Positions 1-10,967 of a DNA stretch of 64,000 nucleotides are shown piece by piece. Position 1 is the first letter of the stretch. Each line of letters starts with the position of its first letter. Below the pieces are notes generated by a model. The model had not been told where the DNA came from, made no database searches, and was given only the letters and a program-made list of their open reading frames with translations. Location: positions 186,001 to 250,000 of the forward strand of contig NZ_STGH01000001.1 of NCBI RefSeq assembly GCF_005222785.1, written 5' to 3'. The position numbers and the translations under genes are program-made. The stretch is from Rhodobacter sp. SY28-1. Its GTDB lineage: Bacteria > Pseudomonadota > Alphaproteobacteria > Rhodobacterales > Rhodobacteraceae.

Positions 1-711
1 CGTCACCCCAGGACCTGACGGCCGCATCGCGCGCTTTGCCGAGAAACCGGCGATACCTGAATCCATTCCGGGCGAGCCGGAGCTGTCGCTTGCCTCGCTG
101 GGGATCTACGTCGCTGACTGGCCCTGGTTGAAGGCCGCGCTGCAGGACCCGCAGCAGCAGGATTTCGGCATGGACGTCATTCCACACGCCGTCGCCCAAG
201 GCGATGCGGCAGCCTTCCGCTGGAGCGGCTACTGGCGCGATGTCGGCACGCTGGATGCCTTGCGCGAAAGCTGGCTTGATTTCGACACCGGGCCGACGCC
301 CTGCCGACGACCGCTCGTCCCGGGCATGTCGCTGCCCGATCTGGACCACTTCCTGGCCCGCGACCGCTTTCGCGCCCGCGTCACGATGGGCGGGCTCAAG
401 CTGATGTCCCCGCTTCTGGGCAGCGCGGATACCGTCCGGTGGGCCGCTCTCGACCGATCGATCCTGATGCCCGGCGCCCAGATCGGGCCCGGGGTCCGGC
501 TGACCAACGTCATCGTGGGACCGGGTGCGATCATCGCCGACGGCATACAGATCGGCGAGGACCCCGACGAGGATCGCCGCTGGTTCCGCATCGCCGGGGA
601 CACCACGCTGGTCACAGTCGCGATGCTGGCGCGTCGCGGCGCACTTCGGCCCCGCAGTCACAGCATCCTCGCGCTGAAACCGGGCCTCTTTCGCAGCAGA
701 ATGAGAACATC

Positions 712-715
<4 letters not shown>
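1..715 (+). CDS. glgC: Glucose-1-phosphate adenylyltransferase, C-terminal part (5' end outside window)
   Basis: This open frame enters from the left edge (first full codon at base 2) and ends at 713-715. It would make ADP-glucose from glucose 1-phosphate and ATP in the cytoplasm for glycogen synthesis. Visible GlgC-type signatures are FAEKP near the edge, the DFGMDVIPHAV segment, SGYWRDVGTLDA, and the C-terminal left-handed beta-helix that ends with IGEDPDEDRR. The stop overlaps the glgX start in an ATGA, so the two are one translationally coupled operon. glgA is not between them, unlike many Rhodobacteraceae glycogen loci. The C-terminus after the beta-helix runs about 30 basic residues beyond the usual end and looks divergent from canonical GlgC. 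Confidence 0.85.
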
Positions 716-2757
<2,042 letters not shown>

Positions 2758-2861
2758 TGAAACGAATGCTTCCGTGTCTTGTCGACGCGGGGGCCTTTCC
2801 TGACATCACCACCGCCAGTCCACAGTGAACGCCAATCACCTCCAACGGAACGCAACATACC

Positions 2862-4445
2862 ATGCCCGCCGATGCGCCTGCCTTCCTCAATGTCGCCATC
2901 GTCGGCACCGGGCCAACCGGGCTTTACGTGCTGGACCATCTCTTGCGGTGCGACCGGCCCCTGAGCGTGACCCTGTTCGAGGCTGGTCTTCTGGCCGGCG
3001 TAGGCTCGCCCTACAGTCCTGAGTCCGCGGCTGTCACGATGCTTGCCAACATCGCCAGCATCGAGATTCCACCGCTGGCCGAACCCTATCTCGACTGGCT
3101 GCAACGCCAGCCCGAAGCCGTCTTGCGGCTTTACGGTGTCGACCCCGCCACCCTGCACGACCGCCAGTTCCTGCCGCGACTCCTTCTGGGCGCCTGGTTT
3201 CGCGACGCTCTGGAAAGCATGCTTGCCGCCGCCCCCGACCGCGGCCATCGCGTTGCCCTGCGTGAGGCGACACGGGTGACGGATGTGTCCATGGCCGACC
3301 CGGACATCCGCGTGACGTTTCAGGACGCGCGGGGCGAGGACAGCCAGTTGTTCACCCATGTGATCCTTGCGACCGGGCACAGCTGGCCCGAGGACCCCGA
3401 TGACGGCAGGCTTTTCGTTTCACCCTGGAGCGGCCTGATCGACACGCCGATCCCTCCCGGACGGGTCGGGGTGATCGGCACCTCGCTCAGCGCGATCGAC
3501 GCGGCGATGGCGGTGGCCTGCCAGCACGGCAGGTTCGATGACGACACCCAGTCCTTCCAGCTTGAACCGGGGGCCGAGACGCTGCAGGTCACGCTGATGT
3601 CGCGGCAGGGACTTCTGCCCGAGGCGGATTTCTGGTGCCCGCTGCCCTACCGCCCCCTGCAACGCTTTACCGAGGCGGCGCTTGATCGCGCACTGCAGGC
3701 TGGCACCGATGGGCTGCTTGACCGGCTTTGGCAGCTGATGGTCGCGGAATTCGCTCTGGTCGATCCGGCCTGGACCGAATCCACCGGCGTCGCGCATCTG
3801 TCTGTCGAAGGGTTTGCCGAGACCTATTTCGCCCAGCGCCTGACGACCGATCCCTTCGCCTGGGCCAAGGCCAACCTGGCCGAGACGCTGCAGAACGCGA
3901 GGTCCCGCCGCGTGGTCGAATGGCGCTATGCGATCCTGCGGATTCACGAACCGATGGAACGCATGGTCGCGCATCTGACCGATACCGACCGCACCCGTTT
4001 CGACGCGCTGAAACGCGTGTCCATCGACAACTACGCCGCCGTGCCGCCGCAGTCGATCCGGCGGCTACTGGCCCTGCATCGGGCGGGCTGCCTGAAGGTC
4101 CTGTCCCTTGGGAACGACTACCGGATGGACAAGGTCGGCGACGTGACCCGGGTCGTCACCGAAACCGGCAGCACGACCGAATTCGACGTCCTGATCGACG
4201 CCCGAGGCCAACAGGCGCTGCAGGCCGAGGACCTTCCGTTTCCCAGCCTGCGTGCCGCGCTGGAGAACGGCGACGTCGCGGTAGACCACTACTTTGCGCT
4301 GAAAAACCTGGGCGAGGGCCGGATCTTCCTGCCTGCCGCGCCCTACCTTCTGTCCAGACTGCCCTTCGTGCAGGGGATCACCGCCAGCGCCGACATGGCC
4401 GCCACCGTTGTCGCGGGTATTCTAGGACCTGACGGCCCGGCCTGA
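2862..4445 (+). CDS. FAD/NAD(P)-binding protein (PF13454-like, HpyO-type)
   Basis: 527 residues. The N-terminus has a Rossmann dinucleotide-binding fingerprint (VAIVGTGPTGLYVLDHLL, about residues 10-27). A second nucleotide-binding strand (VGVIGTSLSAIDAAMAVA) lies near residue 200, and an ATGHSW motif near 170. This matches the FAD-NAD(P)-binding family that includes the HpyO urate hydroxylase, but many members have no known substrate. A urea transporter operon follows convergently only 15 bp downstream. A purine or nitrogen link is therefore tempting but unproven, because the strands oppose each other. No signal peptide or membrane segment is seen. No strong ribosome-binding site precedes the ATG. 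Function is best left open. Confidence 0.7.
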   Translation: MPADAPAFLNVAIVGTGPTGLYVLDHLLRCDRPLSVTLFEAGLLAGVGSPYSPESAAVTMLANIASIEIPPLAEPYLDWLQRQPEAVLRLYGVDPATLHDRQFLPRLLLGAWFRDALESMLAAAPDRGHRVALREATRVTDVSMADPDIRVTFQDARGEDSQLFTHVILATGHSWPEDPDDGRLFVSPWSGLIDTPIPPGRVGVIGTSLSAIDAAMAVACQHGRFDDDTQSFQLEPGAETLQVTLMSRQGLLPEADFWCPLPYRPLQRFTEAALDRALQAGTDGLLDRLWQLMVAEFALVDPAWTESTGVAHLSVEGFAETYFAQRLTTDPFAWAKANLAETLQNARSRRVVEWRYAILRIHEPMERMVAHLTDTDRTRFDALKRVSIDNYAAVPPQSIRRLLALHRAGCLKVLSLGNDYRMDKVGDVTRVVTETGSTTEFDVLIDARGQQALQAEDLPFPSLRAALENGDVAVDHYFALKNLGEGRIFLPAAPYLLSRLPFVQGITASADMAATVVAGILGPDGPA

Positions 4446-4460
4446 AAACTCCGCCCCAGT

Positions 4461-5156
4461 CTAGACGGAAACCGCCGCCCGCACCTCGGCCTTGTCCAGT
4501 TCCTCGGCCCGGCCATGCACCGATACGGACCCGCGGCGGAAGACATAGACCTGATCCGCCAGGCCCCAGGCGAATTCAAAATACTGCTCGACCAGGATGA
4601 TCGCCATATCGCCCTTGGCCTTCAGATAGGTCAGCACGCGGCCGATGTCCTGGATGATGCTGGGCTGGATGCCTTCGGTCGGCTCGTCCAGAAGAAGGAC
4701 CTTCGGCTTCATGATAAGCGCCCGCGCGATGGCAAGCTGCTGCTGCTGCCCGCCGGACAGGTCGCCCCCGCGACGATCCAGGAAGTCCTTCAGGATCGGG
4801 AACAGGGTGAACATCTCGTCCGGGATGCGATGCTCGGATCGCGGCAGGACCGCAAAGGCGGTTTCCAGGTTCTCGCGCACGGTAAGCAGCGGAAAGATCA
4901 TCCTGCCCTGCGGCACAACCGACAACCCCCGCCGCGCCATGTCCTGGGCGCGGGACACCGGCAGGCTCTGGCCATCCAGCGTGATCGAGCCGCCAGACCT
5001 GGGATGCGTCCCGGCCAGCGCCTTGAGGAATGAGGTCTTGCCCACCCCGTTCGGCCCCATGATGCAGGTGATCTGGCCCGCCTTCGCCTGAAAGTCGATC
5101 TCGTGCAGGATCTGGCTGCCGCCGTAGTGCAGGGTAAGTCCGGTCGTCGTAAGCAT
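4461..5156 (-). CDS. urtE: Urea ABC transporter ATP-binding subunit UrtE
   Basis: 231 residues, a LivF-type ATPase of the high-affinity urea importer. Walker A is GPNGVGKTSFLKAL (about residues 34-47), the signature is DLSGGQQQQLAIARAL, and Walker B is VLLLDEPTEGIQ followed by the switch region ILVEQYFEFA. The TEGIQPSI stretch is typical of UrtE. It is the last gene of the leftward operon urtA-B-C-D-E. Its start overlaps the urtD stop (TGATG), so translation is coupled. It ends 15 bp from the convergent FAD-protein gene. Confidence 0.95.
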   Translation of the reverse strand: MLTTTGLTLHYGGSQILHEIDFQAKAGQITCIMGPNGVGKTSFLKALAGTHPRSGGSITLDGQSLPVSRAQDMARRGLSVVPQGRMIFPLLTVRENLETAFAVLPRSEHRIPDEMFTLFPILKDFLDRRGGDLSGGQQQQLAIARALIMKPKVLLLDEPTEGIQPSIIQDIGRVLTYLKAKGDMAIILVEQYFEFAWGLADQVYVFRRGSVSVHGRAEELDKAEVRAAVSV

Positions 5157-5899
5157 CAGCCGCGCCCCAGATAGACGGCGATCACTTGTGGATCGCGGGT
5201 GACATGGTCCAGCGAGCCTTCGGCCAGGACAGAGCCTTCATGCAGGACGGTGACCCGGCAGTTCAGGCGGCGGATGAACTCCATGTCGTGCTCGACCACC
5301 ACCACCGCGCGGGTCCTGGCAAGGCTGACCAGCAGATCCGTCGTCTGTTCACGTTCCGCCGGGGTCATCCCTGCGGCGGGTTCATCGACAAGAAGAAGGC
5401 GCGGCTCTTGCGCAAGCAGCATCGCGATTTCCAGCCATTGCTTCTGGCCGTGGCTCAGTTCGCCCGACTTGCGGTGCAGATGCTCCCCAAGACCCACCTC
5501 TTGCGCCAGCTCTTTCACCCGCTCCAGATCAGCAGCCTTCGGGCGCCAGAACAGCACGCGCCACGGGCTGCGGTTGGCTTTCAGCGCCAGGATCAGGTTC
5601 GCCTCGACTGTCTGGTCCTCGAACACCGTAGGGCGCTGGAACTTGCGGCCGATGCCTTCGCGGGCGATCCGCGACTCGTTCATGCCGATCAGCGGGATCG
5701 AGCGTTCGCCAAAGGTGACGCTGCCTTGGTCCGGCCGGGTCTTGCCGGTGACGATGTCCATGAAGGTGGTCTTGCCCGCCCCGTTCGGCCCGATGATGGC
5801 GCGCAGTTCCGCGTTCCCGATCTCGAACGACAGGTTGTTGATGGCGCGGAAGCCGTCGAAGGTGACCGAGACGCCCGAAACCTCAAGCAGTGCGGTCAT
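5156..5899 (-). CDS. urtD: Urea ABC transporter ATP-binding subunit UrtD
   Basis: 247 residues, the LivG-type ATPase partner of UrtE. Walker A is GPNGAGKTTFMDIVTG (about residues 37-52), the signature is ELSHGQKQWLEIAMLL with the SHGQ variant typical of UrtD, and Walker B is LLLVDEPAAGMTPAE. The His switch is in VVVVEHDMEF. The start overlaps the end of urtC by four bases, and the stop overlaps the urtE start. Expected to act on the cytoplasmic face of the UrtB/UrtC channel. Confidence 0.95.
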   Translation of the reverse strand: MTALLEVSGVSVTFDGFRAINNLSFEIGNAELRAIIGPNGAGKTTFMDIVTGKTRPDQGSVTFGERSIPLIGMNESRIAREGIGRKFQRPTVFEDQTVEANLILALKANRSPWRVLFWRPKAADLERVKELAQEVGLGEHLHRKSGELSHGQKQWLEIAMLLAQEPRLLLVDEPAAGMTPAEREQTTDLLVSLARTRAVVVVEHDMEFIRRLNCRVTVLHEGSVLAEGSLDHVTRDPQVIAVYLGRG

Positions 5900-7128
5900 T
5901 GCTGCGCCTCCTGTTCCTGCAGGCTTCCGTCATCGGGGCCAAGCGGGGCACCCTTGCGGTCGGGCGGGATGACGCCCTGGAACCGGTCGAACAGCCCGCC
6001 GATGCCCTTCGGCGCCAGAAGCGTGACAGCAACGAAGGCAAGTCCAAGAAGCACCAGCCACCAGTCGACCCAGTTGAGCGAGACGGGGCCGAGGGGAATG
6101 TCCGGCAGGCGGCCCGAGGTGAACAGGCTGGACAGAAGCGACACGAAGGCCGCGCCGATCACCGCGCCATACAGCCGCCCGCGCCCGCCGATGGCGACCC
6201 AGACCGCCAGGTAGATGCTTGCGATGGGCGCCAATTCCGCCGGGTTGATGATGCCCGCCTGCGGGTAGTAAAGCACCCCCGCCAGCGCCGCGATCAGCGC
6301 GGTCAGGGTAAAGACGAACAGCTTGTAGGTCTCGACCGGATAGCCAAGGAAGCGCACCCGCGCTTCGTCATCGCGGATGGCACGGATCACGCTGCCGAAC
6401 TTGCCCGAGACAACCCAGTTGAGCGTCAGGTAGCCCAGCGCAAGGGCCAGGGCCGAGGCCCAGAAGAACCAGATCGAAATCAGGTCCTGCGAGGTCTGCC
6501 CAAGGCCGGGAAGATTCTGCAAGCCGGACAACCCGTTGTTGCCGCGCAGACCGCTGTCGTTCTGGAACAGGTACAGCGCAAGGGCCAGCGTCATCGCCTG
6601 CGTGAGGATCGACAGGTAGACCCCGGTCACCCGGCTGCGGAAGGCAAGCCAGCCGAAGACCAGCGCCAAAAGGCCGGGAACCGCCAGCGCAAGGATCAGC
6701 TGCAAGGGCAGGCTGTGGGCAAAGCTCCAGATCGCGGGCAGGTCCGATGACCCGACGACCCCGAAAATCTGCGTGGCGATGCCCTGTTGCACCTCCTCGG
6801 GCGTGGCGGGCAGTCCACCCTGTGACAGCGCCGCGACCACGATCTCTTCGGTCCGGGCATACATCAGCCACATGCCGATCATGTATCCGCCCAGCGCGAA
6901 GAACGCCATGTGACCAAGGGACAGGATGCCCGCATAGCCCCAGATCAGGTCCATCGCCAGCGCGACAAGGCAGAGGCACAGGGTCTTGCCCAGCGTCTTG
7001 ACGAAGGAGGTCGAGATGAGGCCCGCGCCAAGCCCTTCGGACATCAGGGTCACGGCCAGGGTAAAGAGGGCAAGGAAGGCGATGAAGATCAGCGCCGAAG
7101 GATTGCGGGCGAAGAAGCTGCGGGTCAT
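5896..7128 (-). CDS. urtC: Urea ABC transporter permease UrtC
   Basis: 410 residues, a LivM-type permease with about nine to ten hydrophobic segments. The segment DLIWGYAGILSLGHMAFFALGG (split here as DLIWGYAGILSL then GHMAFFALGG) is the family landmark. I start at 7128 (MTRSFFARN) rather than at the longer in-frame ATG at 7158, because 7128 forms an ATGA overlap with an upstream 58-codon ORF and the family normally starts there. A stretch after residue 75 (TEEIVVAALSQGGLPATPEEVQ) is an extracytoplasmic loop usual in alphaproteobacterial UrtC. Downstream it overlaps urtD. Confidence 0.93.
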   Translation of the reverse strand: MTRSFFARNPSALIFIAFLALFTLAVTLMSEGLGAGLISTSFVKTLGKTLCLCLVALAMDLIWGYAGILSLGHMAFFALGGYMIGMWLMYARTEEIVVAALSQGGLPATPEEVQQGIATQIFGVVGSSDLPAIWSFAHSLPLQLILALAVPGLLALVFGWLAFRSRVTGVYLSILTQAMTLALALYLFQNDSGLRGNNGLSGLQNLPGLGQTSQDLISIWFFWASALALALGYLTLNWVVSGKFGSVIRAIRDDEARVRFLGYPVETYKLFVFTLTALIAALAGVLYYPQAGIINPAELAPIASIYLAVWVAIGGRGRLYGAVIGAAFVSLLSSLFTSGRLPDIPLGPVSLNWVDWWLVLLGLAFVAVTLLAPKGIGGLFDRFQGVIPPDRKGAPLGPDDGSLQEQEAQQ

Positions 7129-7301
7129 GGAGCCAACTCTCGGAGCAGCGCGCGCCACGATGCGAGGTCTGACGCCTTGCCTTGGGACGGGGCCGTGGGG
7201 ATGCGGTCAGTCGCGCCGCGCCTGGCTCCACCTTGCTCACCATCCTCGCTCCACGGATGGGAGGCGGGCGGCCCCAATCGGCCAGTCAGGAACAGGTCCA
7301 T
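7125..7301 (-). CDS. Putative 58-residue protein coupled between urtB and urtC
   Basis: I do not recognise this protein. It begins at the ATG at 7301, three bases after the urtB stop, and a Shine-Dalgarno match (AGGAGA, inside the end of urtB) lies about 8 nt upstream. It ends in a TGA that overlaps the urtC ATG as ATGA. This position, site and overlap are what a genuine translationally coupled operon gene shows. The translation starts MDLFLTGRLGPPASHPW and ends SWRALLRELAP. It is hydrophilic, rich in Gly/Ala/Arg/Ser, and has no membrane segment or cysteine. It could equally be a leader whose only job is to carry ribosomes to urtC. High GC makes spurious open frames common, so confidence is moderate. 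Confidence 0.45.
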   Translation of the reverse strand: MDLFLTGRLGPPASHPWSEDGEQGGARRGATDRIPTAPSQGKASDLASWRALLRELAP

Positions 7302-7304
7302 GGC

Positions 7305-9242
7305 TCAGTCTCCTGCCGCGCGGCCGCGGAGCGCGATGATCCCCCGGGGCCGGAACTGGATGAAGAGGATGATGAAGAGGATCATGTAGGTCTGGGCCGC
7401 GAGGGTGTTCGAGGGGTTCAGGAACTCGATCACCTTTTGCAGCGACCCGATCATCGTCGACCCAGCCAGCGTGCCCCACACGTTGCCGACCCCGCCCACA
7501 ACGACGGTCATGAAGGACTGGACGATGTAGTCCGCGCCCATTTCCGAGGTCACCTTGGCGTACAGCCCGATGGCCACCCCGGCGATGCCCGCGATGCCCG
7601 AGCCGAGGCCGAAAGTCAGCATGTTGATGCGGTCAGGGTTGATGCCCATGCTTGCCGCCATTGCGGGGTTCTGGGTCACGGCGCGGACTTCCAGTCCCAG
7701 TCGGGTGCGCTTCATCAGATACAGGAAGAAGCCAAGGAAGATCAGCGCCAGCACGAAGATCGCGATCCGGATATAGCTGATCGACACGACATCGTTGAAG
7801 GTCAGCGCCCCGTCCAGCCAGCCGGGGGCCGTCAGCGGGCGGGCCTGCGTCCCGAAGACGTTCTTAAGGATCTGCTGCAGCGCGATGGAGATGCCGAAGG
7901 TAGCCAGCAGCGTCTCCAGCGGGCGCTTGTAGAGGTGACGGATGACCAAACGCTCCATCGCGACCCCGGCGGCGAAGGTCACGGCGAAGGCCAAGGGCAG
8001 AGCGATCAGGATCGACAGCGTGTAGTCCGGCACATACAGCTGGACCACGAACCCGGTATAGGCGCCGATGGTGATGAACTCGCCATGCGCCATGTTGATG
8101 ACGCCCATCACGCCGAAGGTAATGGCAAGGCCGATGGCGGCCAGGAAGTAGATCGCGGCCAGCGACAGGGCATCGAGGCCAAGATCGGCGGCCTGCATCG
8201 CGGCGACCTTGCGGTCGATGCTTGCCAGGGTTGCGGTCGCGGCAGTGGTGACGGTCGCATCCGGCTCGACGAAGACCTCGAAGAACCGATGGGCGGCAAG
8301 CGCAGCCTTCGCCTCGTCGTCGGTGGCAGCGCTGGGGACGGTTCCCGCGGCTTCCAGCGCAGTATAGGCGCGGTCGCGGGCGGCTTGCATATTCAGCTCG
8401 GCCACCGGAATGCCCCCGACGAAGCCGTCCACGATGTTCGCCGCAAGCGCCGCGCGCTGTTCCTCCAGCGTCAGGCGGGCAGGGGCAAGGTTGGCCGCAA
8501 CCAGCAGATCATAAGCCTCCGCCTCGGTCAGGTCGCGGCCTACGGCCAGCGTGCGCGCCACGTTGCCGGCGGGATCGCCCGCAAAGGCCGCGCGGGTAGT
8601 GGCGACCAGCGGGTTCAGCGCGCCGCGGGTGTCCAGTGAGATATCCCCGGCCAGGCTCTCGATCGCCGTGACACGGGCGGCGGGGTCAGGATCGAAGCGC
8701 AGGGTCAGAAACCGCTCCAGCCGTTCCTTCTGCGCCTTCAGGGCCGGGTCTTCCTCGGTTGCCAGCGAGGCACGCAGCGGTTCCAGCGCCTCTGGCGTCG
8801 GGTCGCGGGCAATGGAGGTGAGCGCGGCAGTGCGGCGGGCAGGATCGGGGTCGGACAGGGTGAACTGGACCAGCGCCGTCTCGATCAGCCCGCGCACCCC
8901 GGCGTTGGGCTTAAGCTCGGTGAAATCACCTTTCGCGGCGTTCCCTGCGGTCGAGCCATCGAGGTCCGTCAGGGCAAACCCGTCCCCCTCTGGCGCGGCA
9001 AGAAACATCGCATCGTCGGATTTCCGGATCACCAGACGCTTGTCGGCCCAGGCGGACAGGATGTCGTCGGCCATCGGGTCGCCGCTGACGGCAATCGCCG
9101 AGATCACCGGGCCGATGGTCTGGCGCGAGGGCTTTTCGATCATGTCGCGGTTTTCCGCCACGATGGCGGCGGCCTCCTGCGCAAGGGCAGGCAACGGCGC
9201 AAGCCACGTCAGGGCCGCGACAAGAAGGGCGGTCAGGCGCAT
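7305..9242 (-). CDS. urtB: Urea ABC transporter permease UrtB, long form
   Basis: 645 residues. The ATG at 9242 gives a clear signal peptide (MRLTALLVAALTWLAPLPALAQ). The in-frame extension to 9413 lies within urtA and is discarded. Residues from about 25 to 350 form an extracytoplasmic alpha-helical domain with repeated LxxLxxSLAxxxDPxLKxxKxxLE-type helices, HEAT-like in look. This N-terminal domain is known in proteobacterial UrtB. From about residue 355 a LivH-type permease follows, with the hallmark FGVMGVINMAHGEFI. The gene follows urtA after a strong intergenic hairpin. It is the channel half that pairs with UrtC. Confidence 0.94.
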   Translation of the reverse strand: MRLTALLVAALTWLAPLPALAQEAAAIVAENRDMIEKPSRQTIGPVISAIAVSGDPMADDILSAWADKRLVIRKSDDAMFLAAPEGDGFALTDLDGSTAGNAAKGDFTELKPNAGVRGLIETALVQFTLSDPDPARRTAALTSIARDPTPEALEPLRASLATEEDPALKAQKERLERFLTLRFDPDPAARVTAIESLAGDISLDTRGALNPLVATTRAAFAGDPAGNVARTLAVGRDLTEAEAYDLLVAANLAPARLTLEEQRAALAANIVDGFVGGIPVAELNMQAARDRAYTALEAAGTVPSAATDDEAKAALAAHRFFEVFVEPDATVTTAATATLASIDRKVAAMQAADLGLDALSLAAIYFLAAIGLAITFGVMGVINMAHGEFITIGAYTGFVVQLYVPDYTLSILIALPLAFAVTFAAGVAMERLVIRHLYKRPLETLLATFGISIALQQILKNVFGTQARPLTAPGWLDGALTFNDVVSISYIRIAIFVLALIFLGFFLYLMKRTRLGLEVRAVTQNPAMAASMGINPDRINMLTFGLGSGIAGIAGVAIGLYAKVTSEMGADYIVQSFMTVVVGGVGNVWGTLAGSTMIGSLQKVIEFLNPSNTLAAQTYMILFIILFIQFRPRGIIALRGRAAGD

Positions 9243-9262
9243 GGGACATCCGGGATGAAGGG

Positions 9263-9290
9263 TGCGGGAGGGGGGTGACCCCCTCCCGCA
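9263..9290 (-). other. Strong hairpin between urtA and urtB
   Basis: A perfect 12-bp stem (arms 9263-9274 and 9279-9290, TGCGGGAGGGGG and its complement) encloses a 4-nt loop. In the urt transcript it begins 8 nt after the urtA stop and ends about 20 nt before urtB. No U-tract follows, so it is not a classical intrinsic terminator. The position suggests either a 3' stabiliser of the urtA message or a partial attenuator giving more binding protein than permease. That role is inference. Confidence 0.75.
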
Positions 9291-9298
9291 GGCAAGGC

Positions 9299-10585
9299 TC
9301 AGTAGTTCGACTTCAGCTGGACGCAGGTGGACGTCTCGGTGTTGTACATCCCGCATTTCAGCTCGGCCCAGTCGGCCTCCAGCACCGCCGATTCCGGCAG
9401 GTAGTCGGTCCATGCGTCGCCGGGGACCGGCTCGGTCTGGCTGATGATGTCGAACTGGCCATCGGCGCGGATTTCGCCGATCAGCACAGGCTTGGTCAGG
9501 TGGTGGTTCGGCAGCATCTTGGCCATCCCACCGGTCAGGTTCGGGAATTCCTGGCCGATCATCGCCGCCGACACGGCGTCAACTTCGGTGGTCCCGGCGG
9601 CGGTCACCGCGTTCACCCACATGTTGAAGCCGATGTAATGCGCCTCCATCGGGTCGTTGGTGACGCGCTTATCGTCCTTTATGAAGGCCTTCCAGGCTTC
9701 GATGAACGCCGCATTCTCGGGGGTGTCGGCCGACATGAAGTAGTTCCAGGCCGCGAGGTGCCCGACGAGGTTCGAGGTGTCGAGACCAGACAGTTCTTCT
9801 TCGCCAACCGAGAAGGCCACGACCGGCAGGGTTTCCGCCGAGACGCCAGCCGCGGCCAGTTCCTTATAGAAACCGATGTTTGCGTCGCCGTTGATGGTCG
9901 AGATGACACCGACCTTCTTGCCATCCGCGCCCAGCGCCACCACGTCGCCCACGATCTTCGACCAGTCCGAGTGACCGAACGGCGTGTAGTTGACGAAGAT
10001 GTCTTCCTTCGGAATGCCCTTGGAAATCAGGTAGGCCTCCAGGATGTTGTTCGTCGTGCGCGGGTAGACGTAGTCGGTGCCCAGAAGCGCGAACTTCTGC
10101 ACGCCCAGCTCTTCCAGATAGTAGTCGACCGCCGGGATCGCCTGCTGGTTCGGCGCAGCGCCGGTGTAGAACACGTTCTTCGACGATTCCTCACCCTCGT
10201 ACTGGACGGGGTAGAAGAGAAGGCCGTTCAGCTCTTCGATCACCGGCAGCACCGACTTGCGCGACACCGAGGTCCAGCAACCGAACATCACGTCGACCTT
10301 CGACACGGTCAGGAGTTCCCGCGCCTTTTCGGCGAACAGCGGCCAGTCGGAAGCCGGATCGACCACGACGGCTTCCAGCTGCTTGCCCAGCAGCCCGCCC
10401 TTGGCGTTCTGCTGCTCGATCAGCATCAGCATGGTGTCTTTCAGCGTGGTTTCCGAAATCGCCATCGTCCCGGACAGCGAATGCAGGACCCCGACCTTGA
10501 TGGTTTCGGCCTGAGCAAAGGACACACGCGGCATGGCAAGGGCCGCGATGCCGGAGGCAAGAAGTGCACGTCTGTTGAGTTTCAT
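9299..10585 (-). CDS. urtA: Urea ABC transporter substrate-binding protein UrtA
   Basis: 428 residues. The N-terminus MKLNRRALLASGIAALAMPRVSFA has a twin arginine before a hydrophobic core, so export may use Tat or Sec to the periplasm. The mature part begins with ETIKVGVLHSLSGTMAISE, the strand and loop typical of UrtA, and FGCWTSVSRKSVLPV and FYPVQYEGEE are further UrtA landmarks. It captures urea for UrtBCDE. It is the first gene of the operon, with 382 bp of non-coding DNA upstream, where the operon promoter must lie. Nitrogen control is likely from knowledge of the family. I could not find a convincing NtrC or sigma-54 site. Confidence 0.96.
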   Translation of the reverse strand: MKLNRRALLASGIAALAMPRVSFAQAETIKVGVLHSLSGTMAISETTLKDTMLMLIEQQNAKGGLLGKQLEAVVVDPASDWPLFAEKARELLTVSKVDVMFGCWTSVSRKSVLPVIEELNGLLFYPVQYEGEESSKNVFYTGAAPNQQAIPAVDYYLEELGVQKFALLGTDYVYPRTTNNILEAYLISKGIPKEDIFVNYTPFGHSDWSKIVGDVVALGADGKKVGVISTINGDANIGFYKELAAAGVSAETLPVVAFSVGEEELSGLDTSNLVGHLAAWNYFMSADTPENAAFIEAWKAFIKDDKRVTNDPMEAHYIGFNMWVNAVTAAGTTEVDAVSAAMIGQEFPNLTGGMAKMLPNHHLTKPVLIGEIRADGQFDIISQTEPVPGDAWTDYLPESAVLEADWAELKCGMYNTETSTCVQLKSNY

Positions 10586-10967
10586 TTGGACTATCCCCGT
10601 TTGGGCTTTCCGTGGCGATCCGTCCGTGAAGGAACGGGACCATCCCGGGCAGCTGGTTACCCCGCTAGGCGGTCAAGGCGCGACGGTTTCCCCCGCGTCA
10701 GCGACAGTGATGCTTGGCGCAGGCGGCAACCGGCAAATTCTGCCCAGCAAGCCAGCAGCAGATTCCGGGGGATTCGGCCCCTTTGCCCAAAAAAGGGGCT
10801 GCCACTCGTCGCTGCGGTGCAGAAAATGGGCGGTATTGGGACCTCCGCCTGATTCCCGGGCAAGGCGCCCAAAGGCGAACGCGCCCCTGCTTTCGGGCAG
10901 AGTTGCACAGAACCGCGTCTGCCGTCAGACTTTGACCGCAGGGATTTGAACCATCTACGGGGACGCC
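10586..10967. promoter_or_regulatory. 382-bp divergent intergenic region, urtA / DUF4202
   Basis: No believable gene is seen here. It must hold the leftward urt promoter and the rightward promoter of the DUF4202 gene. One inverted repeat is visible: arms 10777-10784 (GCCCCTTT) and 10792-10799, with a 7-nt loop. I looked for sigma-54 -24/-12 elements and for a TGCACC-type NtrC palindrome and found none that were convincing. Confidence 0.5.

Noticed and set aside
439-711. N-terminal extension of the glgX frame
   Set aside because: It overlaps the glgC coding region in another frame and carries no family-like sequence; the ATG at 712 fits GlgX.
7182-8639. 485-codon open frame antisense to urtB
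   Set aside because: Shadow; low-complexity Gln/His/Arg/Asp composition and overlap with a certain permease gene.
10586-10967. Sigma-54/NtrC control elements before urtA
   Set aside because: Expected from nitrogen biology, but no GG-N10-GC promoter or NtrC palindrome could be found by eye.
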